This document shows positions 26,365-35,981 of a stretch of DNA of 64,000 bases, piece after piece. The stretch covers positions 35,849 to 99,848 of the forward strand of contig CAYPIE010000011.1 in NCBI GenBank assembly GCA_964410665.1, written 5' to 3'. Below the pieces are notes generated by a model. It did not search any database. It was not told the origin of the DNA and saw only the letters and a list, made by a program, of their open reading frames with translations. Made by a program: the position numbers and the translations under genes. The DNA comes from CAYPIE01 sp964410665. GTDB taxonomy: Bacteria; Planctomycetota; Planctomycetia; Gemmatales; Gemmataceae. Position 1 is the stretch's first letter; each line of letters begins with the position of its first letter.

Positions 26365-28524
26365 ATGAACCGAACCCTCTTAATCCTGGCCGCGGCCTTC
26401 TGGTCGGTTGTCCTGGTGACTGTCGATGCCCGGGCCGCGGACGTGGACTTCGCCAACCAGGTGATGCCGATCTTCACCCGCTTCGGCTGTAACACCGGTG
26501 CCTGCCATGGTGCGGCCATCGGCCGTGGCGGCTTTAAACTCTCCCTCTACGGTGGCAGCCCGAAGGCCGACTACGAGGCCATCGTCCGGCAACTCGAAGG
26601 ACGCCGGATCAACCTCGCCCAACCCGAGGAGAGCCTTCTCCTACTCAAGCCGACCGCTACGATCAAGCATGGCGGCAACCGCGTCATTGACTACGGCGAC
26701 CCGAGTACCGAGCTACTGCTGGATTGGATCAAGCAGGGGGCCGCATACACCGCCGCCCGCGAGTTGCGTCGCATTGAGGTCACGCCACCGAGTCATGTTG
26801 CCGAGGTTGTCGGCCAAGCCATCCCGCTGCGTGTCACCGCCTACTACGCCGACGGGAGCCAACGTGATGTCACCGACTGGACCGTCTTCGCCGCGGAGGA
26901 TGACTCCGCGGTGCAAGTCGAGATGGATGAGGCGACTGCCACCGTCCAGCGTCGGGGTCGTCATATCGTGGTGGCTCGCTACGCAACCGAGGTGGTGCCA
27001 ATCGAGCTGATTGTGCCACTGACCGAGACGAAGGTCGACCTGAGCACGGAACCGCGGCACAACGTTATCGACGAACAGGTCCTCAAGACGCTGACCCAGC
27101 TCGGCCTGCCGGCCTCGCCACCTGTCGATGACATCACCTTCCTACGCCGAGTGACCCTTGACCTGACCGGTCGTCTGCCGAACCCTGAGCAGGTCGAGGC
27201 GTTTCTGGCTGATACCTCGCCGCACAAGCGGTCACAGTTGGTCGACCGGTTGCTGGCCTCTGAGGCGTTCACCGAGTACTGGACCCTGCAGTTGGCCAAG
27301 CTGCTGCGGATCCGCTCCGGCGGTAGGGGTGGCAGCGGCCAGGACGGGCCGGGCGTGGCCGCCTACCACCGCTGGTTGGCCGACCAGCTCCGCGACGGAA
27401 CCGGCTATGATGAGTTGGCGAGGACCTTACTTACCGCCTTGGGCGATACCCACGAGCACGGCCCCGCCAACTTTTACCGGACCACCGGCAACGCCGGCGA
27501 ACAGGCGGAGTTCATGACCGAGCTATTCATGGGCAGCCGGCTCAAGTGTGCCAACTGCCACAACCATCCCCTCGATCGCTGGACCCAGGACGACTACCAC
27601 GGACTGGCCGCCATCTTCGCGAAGTTGGAGGGAGGTCAGGTCATCGCCATCAACCCCGACGCGGAAGTCACCCACCCGGTCACCCTCGAACCGGCCCGAC
27701 CGCGGATCCCCGGCGGACGCTTGTTACCAGCGACGGATCCGGATGGCCGGCAGGCGCTGGCGGACTGGCTGACCGATGCGGACAACCCTTATTTCGCCAA
27801 GGCGATCGTGAACCGGCTGTGGCAACGCATGATGGGCCGCGGGCTCGTCGAGCCGGTTGACGACCTGCGGGCCACCAACCCGGCGACTCACCCCGTCCTA
27901 CTCGACCAGCTTGCCGAGGATTTTGTCAGGCACGACTATCAGCTACGCCACACTCTCAAGGTCATCGCTTGCAGCGCCACCTACGCCCGCAGTGCAAATG
28001 CCACCCCACTGAACCGGGTCGATGACCGGTTTTATTCGCACGCCCTGCGTAGGCCCCTGGAGCCAGAAGTCTTGGCCGATGCCATTTCAGACGTACTGGA
28101 CATCCCCGAGAAGTATGGTGAGGAGCCAAGTGGGACCCGGGCAGTGGCGCTGATGAGCCCACGAACGCCGTCACGGTCCCTCGATATCCTCGGTCGCTGC
28201 AGCCGAGACGTCTCGTGCGAGAGTGCTCCGCCTTCCACGGATGGCTTGCGGCGGATGCTGCACTTGTTGAACGGGGAGTTGCTCAACCAGCGTCTACAAA
28301 GCAGCGATGGCCGGCTGGAGAAACTGCTCGCGGCGGGCAAGAGCCCATCGGAGATCGTCGAGGCCTTTTACCTGGCCGCCTTTAGCCGTCGCCCCAGCGC
28401 TTCCGAACGTCGCTTCTGGGATGACCAGTTCGCCAAGGGGACTCCTGCTGGCAAACAACGGGAATGGTTCGAAGACTTCCTCTGGGGTCTGCTGACTTGC
28501 GAAGAGTTTCGCACCAACCACTAA
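26365..28524 (+). CDS. DUF1549/DUF1553 secreted protein with haem-like motifs
   Basis: 719 residues from the ATG at 26365; earlier in-frame codons lack signal-peptide character. A signal peptide (1-25) precedes C-NTGA-CH (Cys42, Cys47, His48), a CX4CH haem-like site typical of the family. A bacterial Ig-like (Big2) segment follows (about 125-225). DUF1549 starts near IDEQVLKTLTQLGL and ends with CANCHNHPLDRW, a second haem or metal site. DUF1553 completes the protein (FAKAIVNRLWQRMMGRGLVEPVDDLR, quoted in parts). It is the partner of the DUF1501 protein upstream. A role in extracytoplasmic substrate turnover is assumed but not proven. Confidence 0.9.
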   Translation: MNRTLLILAAAFWSVVLVTVDARAADVDFANQVMPIFTRFGCNTGACHGAAIGRGGFKLSLYGGSPKADYEAIVRQLEGRRINLAQPEESLLLLKPTATIKHGGNRVIDYGDPSTELLLDWIKQGAAYTAARELRRIEVTPPSHVAEVVGQAIPLRVTAYYADGSQRDVTDWTVFAAEDDSAVQVEMDEATATVQRRGRHIVVARYATEVVPIELIVPLTETKVDLSTEPRHNVIDEQVLKTLTQLGLPASPPVDDITFLRRVTLDLTGRLPNPEQVEAFLADTSPHKRSQLVDRLLASEAFTEYWTLQLAKLLRIRSGGRGGSGQDGPGVAAYHRWLADQLRDGTGYDELARTLLTALGDTHEHGPANFYRTTGNAGEQAEFMTELFMGSRLKCANCHNHPLDRWTQDDYHGLAAIFAKLEGGQVIAINPDAEVTHPVTLEPARPRIPGGRLLPATDPDGRQALADWLTDADNPYFAKAIVNRLWQRMMGRGLVEPVDDLRATNPATHPVLLDQLAEDFVRHDYQLRHTLKVIACSATYARSANATPLNRVDDRFYSHALRRPLEPEVLADAISDVLDIPEKYGEEPSGTRAVALMSPRTPSRSLDILGRCSRDVSCESAPPSTDGLRRMLHLLNGELLNQRLQSSDGRLEKLLAAGKSPSEIVEAFYLAAFSRRPSASERRFWDDQFAKGTPAGKQREWFEDFLWGLLTCEEFRTNH

Positions 28525-28885
28525 AATCGACCACCTTGGTCGGAGTGGTGTGCCTGCAGGGTGTCTTCTTACTGAACGGCGGGTGTGAACCCGCCGAGTG
28601 TTGGGCTGACTGCCACCGAAGACACCGAGTCCGACAGGCGGGCCGATCACAGAGGAGCCCCGTCCGTGACCGAGCACGGCCTTGGCGGGTTCAGACCTGC
28701 CGCTCGGAAAAGGCGGCTGCATCCCATGTCTGACTCGAGCCCATCGACAGAACTCTGTCCACCGCACGTCGGGCTTCCACCCGCTGCTCGGAACCCAGAC
28801 GTCTGATGTGCTGCCCACGCCTTTCCCAGGCTCAGCGCTTACCACCCACCGCTCAATCGAGATAATCGACTAAGGAACTTGAACA
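28525..28885. other. Intergenic region with family B hairpins
   Basis: No gene is supported. A perfect hairpin CGGCGGGT-gtga-ACCCGCCG lies at 28577-28596 and a degenerate inverted copy near 28683-28712, followed by CTCGGAAAAGGCGG. The same pair of motifs, including the trailing GAAAAGGC, borders the 63-bp repeats at 7340-7525. The rest shows nothing recognisable. The gap interrupts an otherwise tight operon just before the WD40 gene. Confidence 0.65.
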
Positions 28886-29833
28886 ATGCTCATCCCGAGA
28901 CTCATGACCGGCGTGTCCTGGGCGGTTTGCCTGGTGTCAGCGGCGGGGCAGGCCACCGAACCGCCGATTACTGCCGTGGCGTTTACACCGGATGGTAAGT
29001 CGGTGCTGGTTTGCTCGCAGGCCGGCGTGCATGTCTTTGGCTGGCCAGAACTGCAACGGCAACGCAAGCTCGAGGTGGAGGCGGCGAACCTGCACACGCT
29101 CGCCTTCTCGCCGTCGGGGGACCGGCTGGCGGTGGCCGGCGGCACCCCCGCTGAGCAGGGCTCAGTCGAGATTCTGTCCTGGCCGGCGGGCAAGCCACTT
29201 GAGGCTTTCACCGAGTACGATGACCTGGTAATGGCACTGGCCTGGCGCGACCCGACCACCCTGGCCGCGGCAAGCCTGGATCACACGGTAACCCTGTACG
29301 ACACCAGGGCCGGCAAGCCAACACAAACCCTCCGTGGCCACTCCCGAGGCGTCACCGCCCTGTGCTGGCTGCCCGACCGGCAGACGCTAGTCAGCGCAGG
29401 CATCGACCAGAGTCTTCGGGTCTGGAAGCCGGACGACGGCCAACTACTTCGCAGTCTCAGCTTGCATACGCTGCCGGTCAGCACCGTCTGCCTGCGTCCG
29501 GGGGACCAGGCTCTACCCATGGTGGCCTCGGCCAGCACCGACAAAACGGTTCGACTCTGGCAGCCGACGATCGGCCGGATGGTTCGCTTTGCCCGTCTGC
29601 CGGCGAAGCCACTGGAGATCGCTTGGCTTGCGGATGGATCCGGGATCTTGGCCGCCTGCACCGATGGCCATGTCCGCGTAATCGACCCGGATACGGTGGA
29701 ATTGCTCCAGGATATTCCGGTGCTCACGGGGTGGGCCTATGCCCTCGCCGCTCATCCGAGTGACGGCAGCATCGTGGTCGGCGGCAGTGACGGGGAACTC
29801 CGTCGGGTACGACCAGAGATCACCAGTCCCTGA
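28886..29833 (+). CDS. Secreted WD40-repeat protein
   Basis: 315 residues with a signal peptide (1-23). Six to seven WD40 blades are visible, including ITAVAFTPDGKSVLV, LHTLAFSPSGDRLAV, VTALCWLPDRQTLVSAG and TDKTVRLWQP; conserved DxxVRxW endings mark the blades. It would form a beta-propeller scaffold outside the cytoplasm. It follows the ECF/FecR/cytochrome/DUF1501/DUF1549 cluster on the same strand. WD40 proteins often accompany DUF1501/1553 modules in planctomycetes, so it may be part of that surface complex. Confidence 0.85.
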   Translation: MLIPRLMTGVSWAVCLVSAAGQATEPPITAVAFTPDGKSVLVCSQAGVHVFGWPELQRQRKLEVEAANLHTLAFSPSGDRLAVAGGTPAEQGSVEILSWPAGKPLEAFTEYDDLVMALAWRDPTTLAAASLDHTVTLYDTRAGKPTQTLRGHSRGVTALCWLPDRQTLVSAGIDQSLRVWKPDDGQLLRSLSLHTLPVSTVCLRPGDQALPMVASASTDKTVRLWQPTIGRMVRFARLPAKPLEIAWLADGSGILAACTDGHVRVIDPDTVELLQDIPVLTGWAYALAAHPSDGSIVVGGSDGELRRVRPEITSP

Positions 29834-29846
29834 GCGTCGCAAGCCA

Positions 29847-30311
29847 TCAGGGGGTCTCCATTGGGTGATCCGGGTCGGTGATCATACACGCCTGCCCGGT
29901 CATCGGGTTCATCGGCACCGACACGTGCTCGTGGACGACTCGCCATTCGCCTCCCAATCGCTGGTAACCGATGGTGTAGCGCATCCAGGTGTTGCCGGCC
30001 GGTGACTCCTCGCCGATGGGGCGGATGCGGTGCAGGCCGTGGGCGAAGGCCAGATCGCCGGAGACGAACACCTCAAGGTTGTGGTGCTCGGACGCGAACC
30101 GGTCCGGGAAGTAGGGTAGGCAGGCCGCCCAGACATCGCGGTATGCATCGATCCCGACCACCTTGAATGGCGGCTTCAGGTCATACAGCACCACGTCCGG
30201 GGCGTAGTTGGCCAGCATGCCGGCGAGGTCCTTGGCCTCCAGAGCACGGGACCATGCAGCGGCCAACGCACGGATCGCGGCTTCGTCTTGATGCATGGTT
30301 GAGGCTTGCAT
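29847..30311 (-). CDS. SnoaL-like / DUF4440 NTF2-fold protein
   Basis: 154 residues from the ATG at 30311 (AGAGGA eight bases upstream). The NTF2-like pattern is clear: an N-terminal helix with AIRALAAAWSRALEAKDLAGML, then YAPDVVLYDL and a beta-sheet with TWMRYTIGYQRLGGEWRVVHEHVS. Such proteins are small isomerases, or ketosteroid-binding proteins of unknown function. It is 14 bp downstream of the double-AHSA1 gene and likely cotranscribed with it and the ArsR regulator. Confidence 0.8.
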   Translation of the reverse strand: MQASTMHQDEAAIRALAAAWSRALEAKDLAGMLANYAPDVVLYDLKPPFKVVGIDAYRDVWAACLPYFPDRFASEHHNLEVFVSGDLAFAHGLHRIRPIGEESPAGNTWMRYTIGYQRLGGEWRVVHEHVSVPMNPMTGQACMITDPDHPMETP

Positions 30312-30325
30312 GTTGTCCTCTTGTG

Positions 30326-31309
30326 TTAGGCTTGGGCGGTCTGGCTTGCCAGGTGGTTCGCCAGGTTGACAAACGCTTCTTGCCAACCTTGAGCGTGCCC
30401 GTTACGTGATTCAGGCGACCTGAAGCGGACTTGCTCAAAACGCATCAGCGTTTCGTCGCCCTGCGCGCTGAGCAGCACGGTGACCTCGGACATATGCCCT
30501 AGCGCCCCAGCCGGATCTGACCAGGCGTGGGTAAACACCAGCTGTTTCGGCTCGACAATCGCTCGATATTCACCGCCACAGGTAAGATCCGTCCCATCGG
30601 GGGAGCGCATGGTTATCCGCCACCGGCCGCCGAGTACCAGCTCTGTGTCGGCGTGTGTGACCATGAAATCCGTCGGACAACACCACTGTCGCAAGTGTTG
30701 TCCCTCCGTCCAGGCTCGCCATACCATGGCCGGCGGGGCGGCCAAAACGCGAGTGAGGACCAGGCGGTCCTGTCCGGGTTCGCTGGAAACGGTTTGCGGC
30801 CCCTCGGAGCCACTCAGGCTAGGAAGGTACGCCTCCAGACAATCGAAGCTCGAGTGCCAGCCGTTGATCACCCCCATGGCCTCGTGTTTGCGGCGTTCCT
30901 CAGCCGAGGGATGCCGGATCCGCAGCGTGAGTCGGGTCATCTCGCCGAGGTCCTCGAACAGGCATGTCATGACAATGCCAGTGGGCAGGTCATCTATCGT
31001 AGGGTGGGCAAACCCCTCGGCAAACTCATCGGTGGTCACGATCCGTTCCTGGAGGACGACCTCGCGGAAGATGCCCGTGACCGGGTACTCGCTGCCGTCG
31101 GGGCCGACCAGAACATAGTGCGAACGGCCGCCGGGCCGAAGGTCTTGTTCGATCACCCGAGTGGTAAACTCCCAAGGCCCCCACCAGCGGGCAATATGCT
31201 TGGGCTCAGTCCAGGCCTTCCAGACCAGGGCACACGGGGCCTTCAGGAGGCGGCTGATGACGATCTCGCAGTCGTCTTGCAGGGGGGGCGGTTCATGAGG
31301 CTCCGTCAT
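30326..31309 (-). CDS. Tandem SRPBCC (AHSA1-like) protein
   Basis: 327 residues from the ATG at 31309. Two copies of the AHSA1 domain follow each other: the first (about 15-155) begins EIVISRLLKAPCALVWKAWT, the second (about 170-320) begins RLVLTRVLAAPPAMVWRAWT. Each has the WWGP/CCP-type loop and YREIV-like strands of the Bet v 1 fold, which encloses a hydrophobic ligand. Most relatives have one domain, so this is a duplication-fusion. The start overlaps the end of the ArsR gene by 17 bp; such pairs are usually controlled by the ArsR protein. Confidence 0.85.
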   Translation of the reverse strand: MTEPHEPPPLQDDCEIVISRLLKAPCALVWKAWTEPKHIARWWGPWEFTTRVIEQDLRPGGRSHYVLVGPDGSEYPVTGIFREVVLQERIVTTDEFAEGFAHPTIDDLPTGIVMTCLFEDLGEMTRLTLRIRHPSAEERRKHEAMGVINGWHSSFDCLEAYLPSLSGSEGPQTVSSEPGQDRLVLTRVLAAPPAMVWRAWTEGQHLRQWCCPTDFMVTHADTELVLGGRWRITMRSPDGTDLTCGGEYRAIVEPKQLVFTHAWSDPAGALGHMSEVTVLLSAQGDETLMRFEQVRFRSPESRNGHAQGWQEAFVNLANHLASQTAQA

Positions 31310-31643
31310 CGGCTTGCTCCTCGTCCTGGAGTTCGCGGAGGTAATCTTCCAAGCGATCGAGACTATCTTCCCACCAAACACGGTACTGCTCGATCCAGTC
31401 CCGGGCCTGCTTGAGCGGCTCGGCCCGCAGCCGGCAGGGCCGGTATTGGGCTTCCTGGCCTCGTTCGATTAACCCGGCTTTCTCCAGCACCTTGAGGTGT
31501 TTGGAGATGGCCGGCAGACTCATCCGGAACGGCGCCGCGATCTCGCTGACCGACTTTGCCCCCGAGGTCAGGGTTTTGAGGATAGCACGCCGTGTCGGAT
31601 CGGCAAGGGCCGCGAAGGTCACCGTCAATGAATCGGCCGCCAT
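31293..31643 (-). CDS. ArsR-family winged-helix repressor
   Basis: 116 residues from the ATG at 31643. The ArsR winged helix is typical: FAALADPTRRAILKTLTSG, SVSEIAAPFRMSLPAISKHLKVLEKAGLI (quoted in parts) and GQEAQYRPCRLRAEPLKQA. No metal-binding ELCVCDL motif is present, so it is of the group partnered with AHSA1 proteins rather than a metal sensor. It overlaps and likely represses the downstream tandem AHSA1 gene. Confidence 0.9.
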   Translation of the reverse strand: MAADSLTVTFAALADPTRRAILKTLTSGAKSVSEIAAPFRMSLPAISKHLKVLEKAGLIERGQEAQYRPCRLRAEPLKQARDWIEQYRVWWEDSLDRLEDYLRELQDEEQADDGAS

Positions 31644-31772
31644 ACTGGTGTACCACGAGGTTAAATAACCGAAAAGAAAAATAAATTGTCGATGATGCCG
31701 TGTCAAGCTCGGTTGCCGACGTGCTGACCTGGGGGCAAGTCGGGCACACCAGGTGATCTCGGCCGCGTGGCC

Positions 31773-34445
31773 TCATCGGTGCCGCTGCCGCCACAGCCAC
31801 TTGTGTAGCTCCATGGCCGGGACGATGGTCATGGCCAGCCCTGCCACCACCAGCCAGGTGGTGAGCGATACCGGTTCCGTCTCCAGAACATCCTGCATGA
31901 ACGGCACATACATCATGCTGACGTGGATGCTAAAGGCGGCCAGAGCCCCGATCAGCAGCACCGGACTGCGTAGCGGCGACCGCGCGAAGGCGGATTTGGT
32001 CTCGGACCGACAGTTGCCAATGTGGAAATTCTCAAACAGGACCATCAGCAACAACAACACGTTCCGCGCGGTCGCTTCGCTCCAGCCTGCATTCAACATC
32101 CAGGCAAACGTCGCGAACCCAATCACCCCCATCACGAGTGCAGCCACAACTGTCCGTTCAATCATCAAGCGATTAAAGATGGGTTCTTTCGGTGGACGGG
32201 GCTTGCGCATGAGCACATCGTCTTCGCCCGGTTCAAAGGCCAGAGCGACGTCCTGGATGCCGTTAGTTACCAAGTTGAGCCACAGGATCTGTACCGGCAA
32301 CAGCGGCAATGGCATCCCATTGGCCACCGCCAATCCCATCAGCACCAGCTCGGCGGCACCGGTCGAGATGAGGAGATAGATCACCTTGCGAATGTTGTCG
32401 TAGGCGATCCGCCCCTCTTCGATGCCGGCGACCAGTGTGGCGAAGTTATCGTCGCTGATCACCAGCTCCGAAGCTTCGCGGGCGACGTCGGTGCCTTCCT
32501 TGCCCATGGCCACGCCGATGTTCGCCGTCCGTAACGCGGGGGCGTCATTGACCCCGTCACCGGTGACGGCCACGAAGTGCCCGATCTGCCGGGCGGCCTC
32601 GACAATCTGCAGCTTTTGTCGCGGCGCCACGCGAGCAAACACGCGGACGCGGTGGACCTGCATGGCCAACTGCTCCGGGGTCTGGTGTTCCAGCTCCGGG
32701 CCGGTGACCACCTGGTGCTCCTCCTCGGCTAATTTGAGTTGGCGGGCGATGGCCAGGGCGGTGACTCGGTGGTCGCCGGTGACCATGGCGACCTCAACGC
32801 CGGCAGCATGACAGGCGACCACTGCATGATCGACGCCACTGCGTAGGGGGTCGATCATCCCGACCAGCCCCAGGAAGGTGAGGTTTTTGGGTTCGGCAGG
32901 AGCTTGCGAGGCTTCCAGATTGGTTGCGCTCTGGCTCTGGGCTAGAGCGAGCACTCGAAAGCCACGATGGGCCATATCCAGAGCCATGGACTCGAAGCGT
33001 GCATGCTCAGCGGGATGGGCACACATGGCCAGAATGCGCTCGGGAGCGCCTTTGACGAAGCAATACATCATGCCGTCGTGGGCGTGAAAGGTAGCCGCGA
33101 ACTGCCGCTCAGATTCAAAGGGGATCTCGTTGACTTGGGGGAAATCATCCAAGGTCGTCTCGCGCTGGCACCCCAGCTTGAGGCCCAGAGCCAGCAGGGC
33201 GATGTCGACGGCGTCGCCATGCCACTCCCAGGAGCCGTCCTGGGCGTGCAGACGCCCTTCGTTACACAACACCCCGGCCCGAGCGAGTGACTGCAGCTCT
33301 GCATCTTCCCCCGGTGCCAGCGGACGATCCCCCGCGAATACCTGCCCGGTGGGCACGAATCCCTCGCCGGTGACCGTAAAGGTTGCGCCACGGGCTAGCC
33401 GGATCTCGGCGACGGTCAGGGCGTTCACCGTCAGGGTGCCCGTCTTGTCAGTCGCGATCAGTGTACAGCTGCCGAGCCCCTCCACAGCGGTCAGTCGCCG
33501 GACAATCACCCCCCGACGGGCCATGCGACTCGTGGCAATCGCCAGGGCCACGGTCATGGCCACCGGCAGGCCTTCCGGGATCGCCGATACTGCCAGGGCG
33601 ACCACGAAGAGAAACATCTCACTGGGTACATAACGCCCAAGAGCGACCCCTAGGATCCCGATCAGCACGGCAATGATCAAGGTGCCCACGGCCAGCAGAT
33701 GCGTAAATCGCTCCATCCGTTCCAATAGCGGCGGTTTCCCACCCGTGGTGCGACTCACATCGAGGGCCAGTTGTCCAACCAAGGTGGCGGTTCCGGTCGC
33801 GACTACCAGTCCCTTGCCCCGACCGCGTGTGATGGTCGAACCAGCGAAACCCATGTTGGCCCGGTCTCCCACCGGGGCCTCTTCCACCCCTTGCCAGGTG
33901 ACATCCTTGGCCACTGGCAAGGATTCACCTGTCAGTAGCGATTCATCGACTTCCAGACCATGCTCGCTCAACAGTCGCAGGTCTGCGGGTACCCGATTGC
34001 CCGATTCAAGCCAGACCACGTCACCTGGGACTAACTGTTCGGCCGGGATCTCACGGATCTTGCCATCCCTCTGGACCGTTGCCCGGATCTGGAGCAGCTT
34101 GCGCAACGCCTGACTGCTCCGCTCGGCCCGCCACTCCTGGATGGTGCCAATGATCGCATTGAGCATCAACACCGCGGCAATGAACCCCGCGTCTTTGACG
34201 TCTCCCAACAGCACCGACACCAGGGCAGCGATCAGTAGGATGTAGATCAACGGACTTTGAAATTGCCGCCACAGGATCTGCCAGACCGCCGGCGGAGGTG
34301 GTTCGGGTAGCTGGTTGCCGCCGAACTGCAGAAGGCGGACCCCCGCCTCGTCTTCGCTCAAGCCGTGCTCACCTGCTTGGAGGATCTGACCGACCTTCGC
34401 GCTTTCCAGTGTGTGCCACGGCTGTGATTTCTGGATTCCGGCCAT
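31773..34445 (-). CDS. P2-type cation-transporting ATPase (Ca2+/PacL-like)
   Basis: 890 residues from the ATG at 34445, with AAAGAGGA about 12 nt upstream. All P-type ATPase landmarks are present: an actuator TGES loop, the phosphorylated DKTGTLT (Asp333), nucleotide-binding KGAPERIL, MVTGDH and GDGVNDAPAL. Helix M4 carries PEGLP and M6 carries NLVTNGIQDVALAF, the arrangement of the calcium/SPCA-like P2A group, though the M6 ligands deviate from SERCA. About ten transmembrane helices are visible. It pumps cations out of the cytoplasm; the ion is inferred, not shown. It is transcribed alone. Confidence 0.85.
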   Translation of the reverse strand: MAGIQKSQPWHTLESAKVGQILQAGEHGLSEDEAGVRLLQFGGNQLPEPPPPAVWQILWRQFQSPLIYILLIAALVSVLLGDVKDAGFIAAVLMLNAIIGTIQEWRAERSSQALRKLLQIRATVQRDGKIREIPAEQLVPGDVVWLESGNRVPADLRLLSEHGLEVDESLLTGESLPVAKDVTWQGVEEAPVGDRANMGFAGSTITRGRGKGLVVATGTATLVGQLALDVSRTTGGKPPLLERMERFTHLLAVGTLIIAVLIGILGVALGRYVPSEMFLFVVALAVSAIPEGLPVAMTVALAIATSRMARRGVIVRRLTAVEGLGSCTLIATDKTGTLTVNALTVAEIRLARGATFTVTGEGFVPTGQVFAGDRPLAPGEDAELQSLARAGVLCNEGRLHAQDGSWEWHGDAVDIALLALGLKLGCQRETTLDDFPQVNEIPFESERQFAATFHAHDGMMYCFVKGAPERILAMCAHPAEHARFESMALDMAHRGFRVLALAQSQSATNLEASQAPAEPKNLTFLGLVGMIDPLRSGVDHAVVACHAAGVEVAMVTGDHRVTALAIARQLKLAEEEHQVVTGPELEHQTPEQLAMQVHRVRVFARVAPRQKLQIVEAARQIGHFVAVTGDGVNDAPALRTANIGVAMGKEGTDVAREASELVISDDNFATLVAGIEEGRIAYDNIRKVIYLLISTGAAELVLMGLAVANGMPLPLLPVQILWLNLVTNGIQDVALAFEPGEDDVLMRKPRPPKEPIFNRLMIERTVVAALVMGVIGFATFAWMLNAGWSEATARNVLLLLMVLFENFHIGNCRSETKSAFARSPLRSPVLLIGALAAFSIHVSMMYVPFMQDVLETEPVSLTTWLVVAGLAMTIVPAMELHKWLWRQRHR

Positions 34446-34661
34446 CACCGTTTGTTCCTCTTTGACGTTGGCCTTACTCTTCGCTTTCTTAGCAAACAAG
34501 TGTTTCTCAGTCCGAATTCCAAGAGCCGAACCGAATGGGAGGATACCTTATGCACACTAGAAATGGCTCGCGCAGCAAAATGGGCGCGACATGCGTGGAC
34601 CAGGTGCGGTAAGCTGGGGGCGAGACGTATCGGCATTTTCCCGTTGCTGGAGCTGGTTGTT

Positions 34662-35981
34662 ATGGGCGGTCGCATCGCTTGCTTGATTTTGGCCTTGATG
34701 GTTACCTCGCAGGGGAAGGCGCAGGAACGCCCGGTCTACCCACTCAAGGAAGGTGAGCGGATCGTTGTGCTCGGCGACAGTATCACCTACGCTGGGCACT
34801 ACATCACCTACCTGGACGCCTATCTAAGCACCCGTTTTCCCGACAAGCAACACACTCTGCTCAATCTGGGCTTGCCCAGCGAAACCGTTTCCGGCCTCAC
34901 CGAGGAAGGCCACCCCTATCCACGACCGTGCGTCCTCGACCGACTAGATCGGGTCCTCAAGGAGACCCGGCCCACCCTGGTGGTAGCCTGTTATGGCATG
35001 AACGATGGCATCTATTCCCCACTCAATCCTCAGCGCTTTGAGGCCTACAAAAACGGCATTCGCAAGCTGGTTGCTACCTGTCAAGCGTCCGGGGCCAGGG
35101 TGGTGTTATTGACTCCCCCTCCGTTTGATCCGCTACCGATTCGCACCAAGGTTCGCCAGAAGAACGCCCAGGACTTCTCCTTTAAGCATCCTTATGGAGG
35201 GTACGATGATGTGTTGGGAAGGTACTCCAACTGGCTGGTACTGCAACGCCGACCGGGAGTTTTCATCGTGGACGTGCATACTGCCCTCGACCAGTACGTA
35301 GATAAGGTTCGCGAATTCGGCGGCCTACCTGATTACTCGCTCAGTAAAGATGGCGTCCATCTCAATCCCACCGGTCACTGGTTGATCACCCATACCATCT
35401 TGTATGCCTGGAATCTTCCCACCACGGTCGACCGGGTCGATCTGAATGTCGCCACTCAAAAGGCACGCGTCGGCAAGGTCACCGACATCAAAACCACCCC
35501 CACGGGGGCTCGCTTCTCCTGGACCACTCGGATCCCTATGCCCTACGATCCTAAGTGGGATCCGGTTGTCGCGAAAAGTGACTTGGCTCCCAGTAGCTTG
35601 AACGTCTATCCCCTATGTGTGCGTGGCCTATCGGAGGGTGAGTACACGCTGCTGGAAAAAGATCAATCGTTGGGTCGGTTTTCTGCCGTAATGCTCCGCC
35701 AAGGCATCGACATGGCCCAACTTGAGTCTTTCAAGCCCAATCGCCAGCGCGCGACCGTGCATCCTTTGTTTGCCGAGCGACAGCAGATTCTGGCCCGTGC
35801 CTGGATGACCCATGTTGGTCACCAGCGGCCGAAGATCCCCAAGGGGTTGCCCTTACAGGAAGCACAACAGCAAGCAGCTCGGATAACCGAGAAAATCCAG
35901 CAGCTCACTAAGCCAGTTCCGGTTTCCCTGGAACTGCGTCGGATCGAGGATGAACCACCCTTGCCAGGATTATGCCAATAA
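34662..35981 (+). CDS. Secreted SGNH/GDSL-type hydrolase
   Basis: 439 residues from the ATG at 34662; the open frame begins at 34452, but that part overlaps the divergent ATPase region and has no signal peptide, whereas GGRIACLILALMVTSQGKAQ is one. SGNH blocks are visible: GDSITYAGHY (block I Ser), GLPSETVSG (Gly), GMNDG (Asn) and DGVHLNPTGHW (Asp/His). Esterase or acetyl-xylan-esterase-like activity on a polysaccharide is likely. The C-terminal 160 residues have no known domain. The 3' end overlaps the convergent C45-like gene by 12 bp. Confidence 0.82.
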   Translation: MGGRIACLILALMVTSQGKAQERPVYPLKEGERIVVLGDSITYAGHYITYLDAYLSTRFPDKQHTLLNLGLPSETVSGLTEEGHPYPRPCVLDRLDRVLKETRPTLVVACYGMNDGIYSPLNPQRFEAYKNGIRKLVATCQASGARVVLLTPPPFDPLPIRTKVRQKNAQDFSFKHPYGGYDDVLGRYSNWLVLQRRPGVFIVDVHTALDQYVDKVREFGGLPDYSLSKDGVHLNPTGHWLITHTILYAWNLPTTVDRVDLNVATQKARVGKVTDIKTTPTGARFSWTTRIPMPYDPKWDPVVAKSDLAPSSLNVYPLCVRGLSEGEYTLLEKDQSLGRFSAVMLRQGIDMAQLESFKPNRQRATVHPLFAERQQILARAWMTHVGHQRPKIPKGLPLQEAQQQAARITEKIQQLTKPVPVSLELRRIEDEPPLPGLCQ

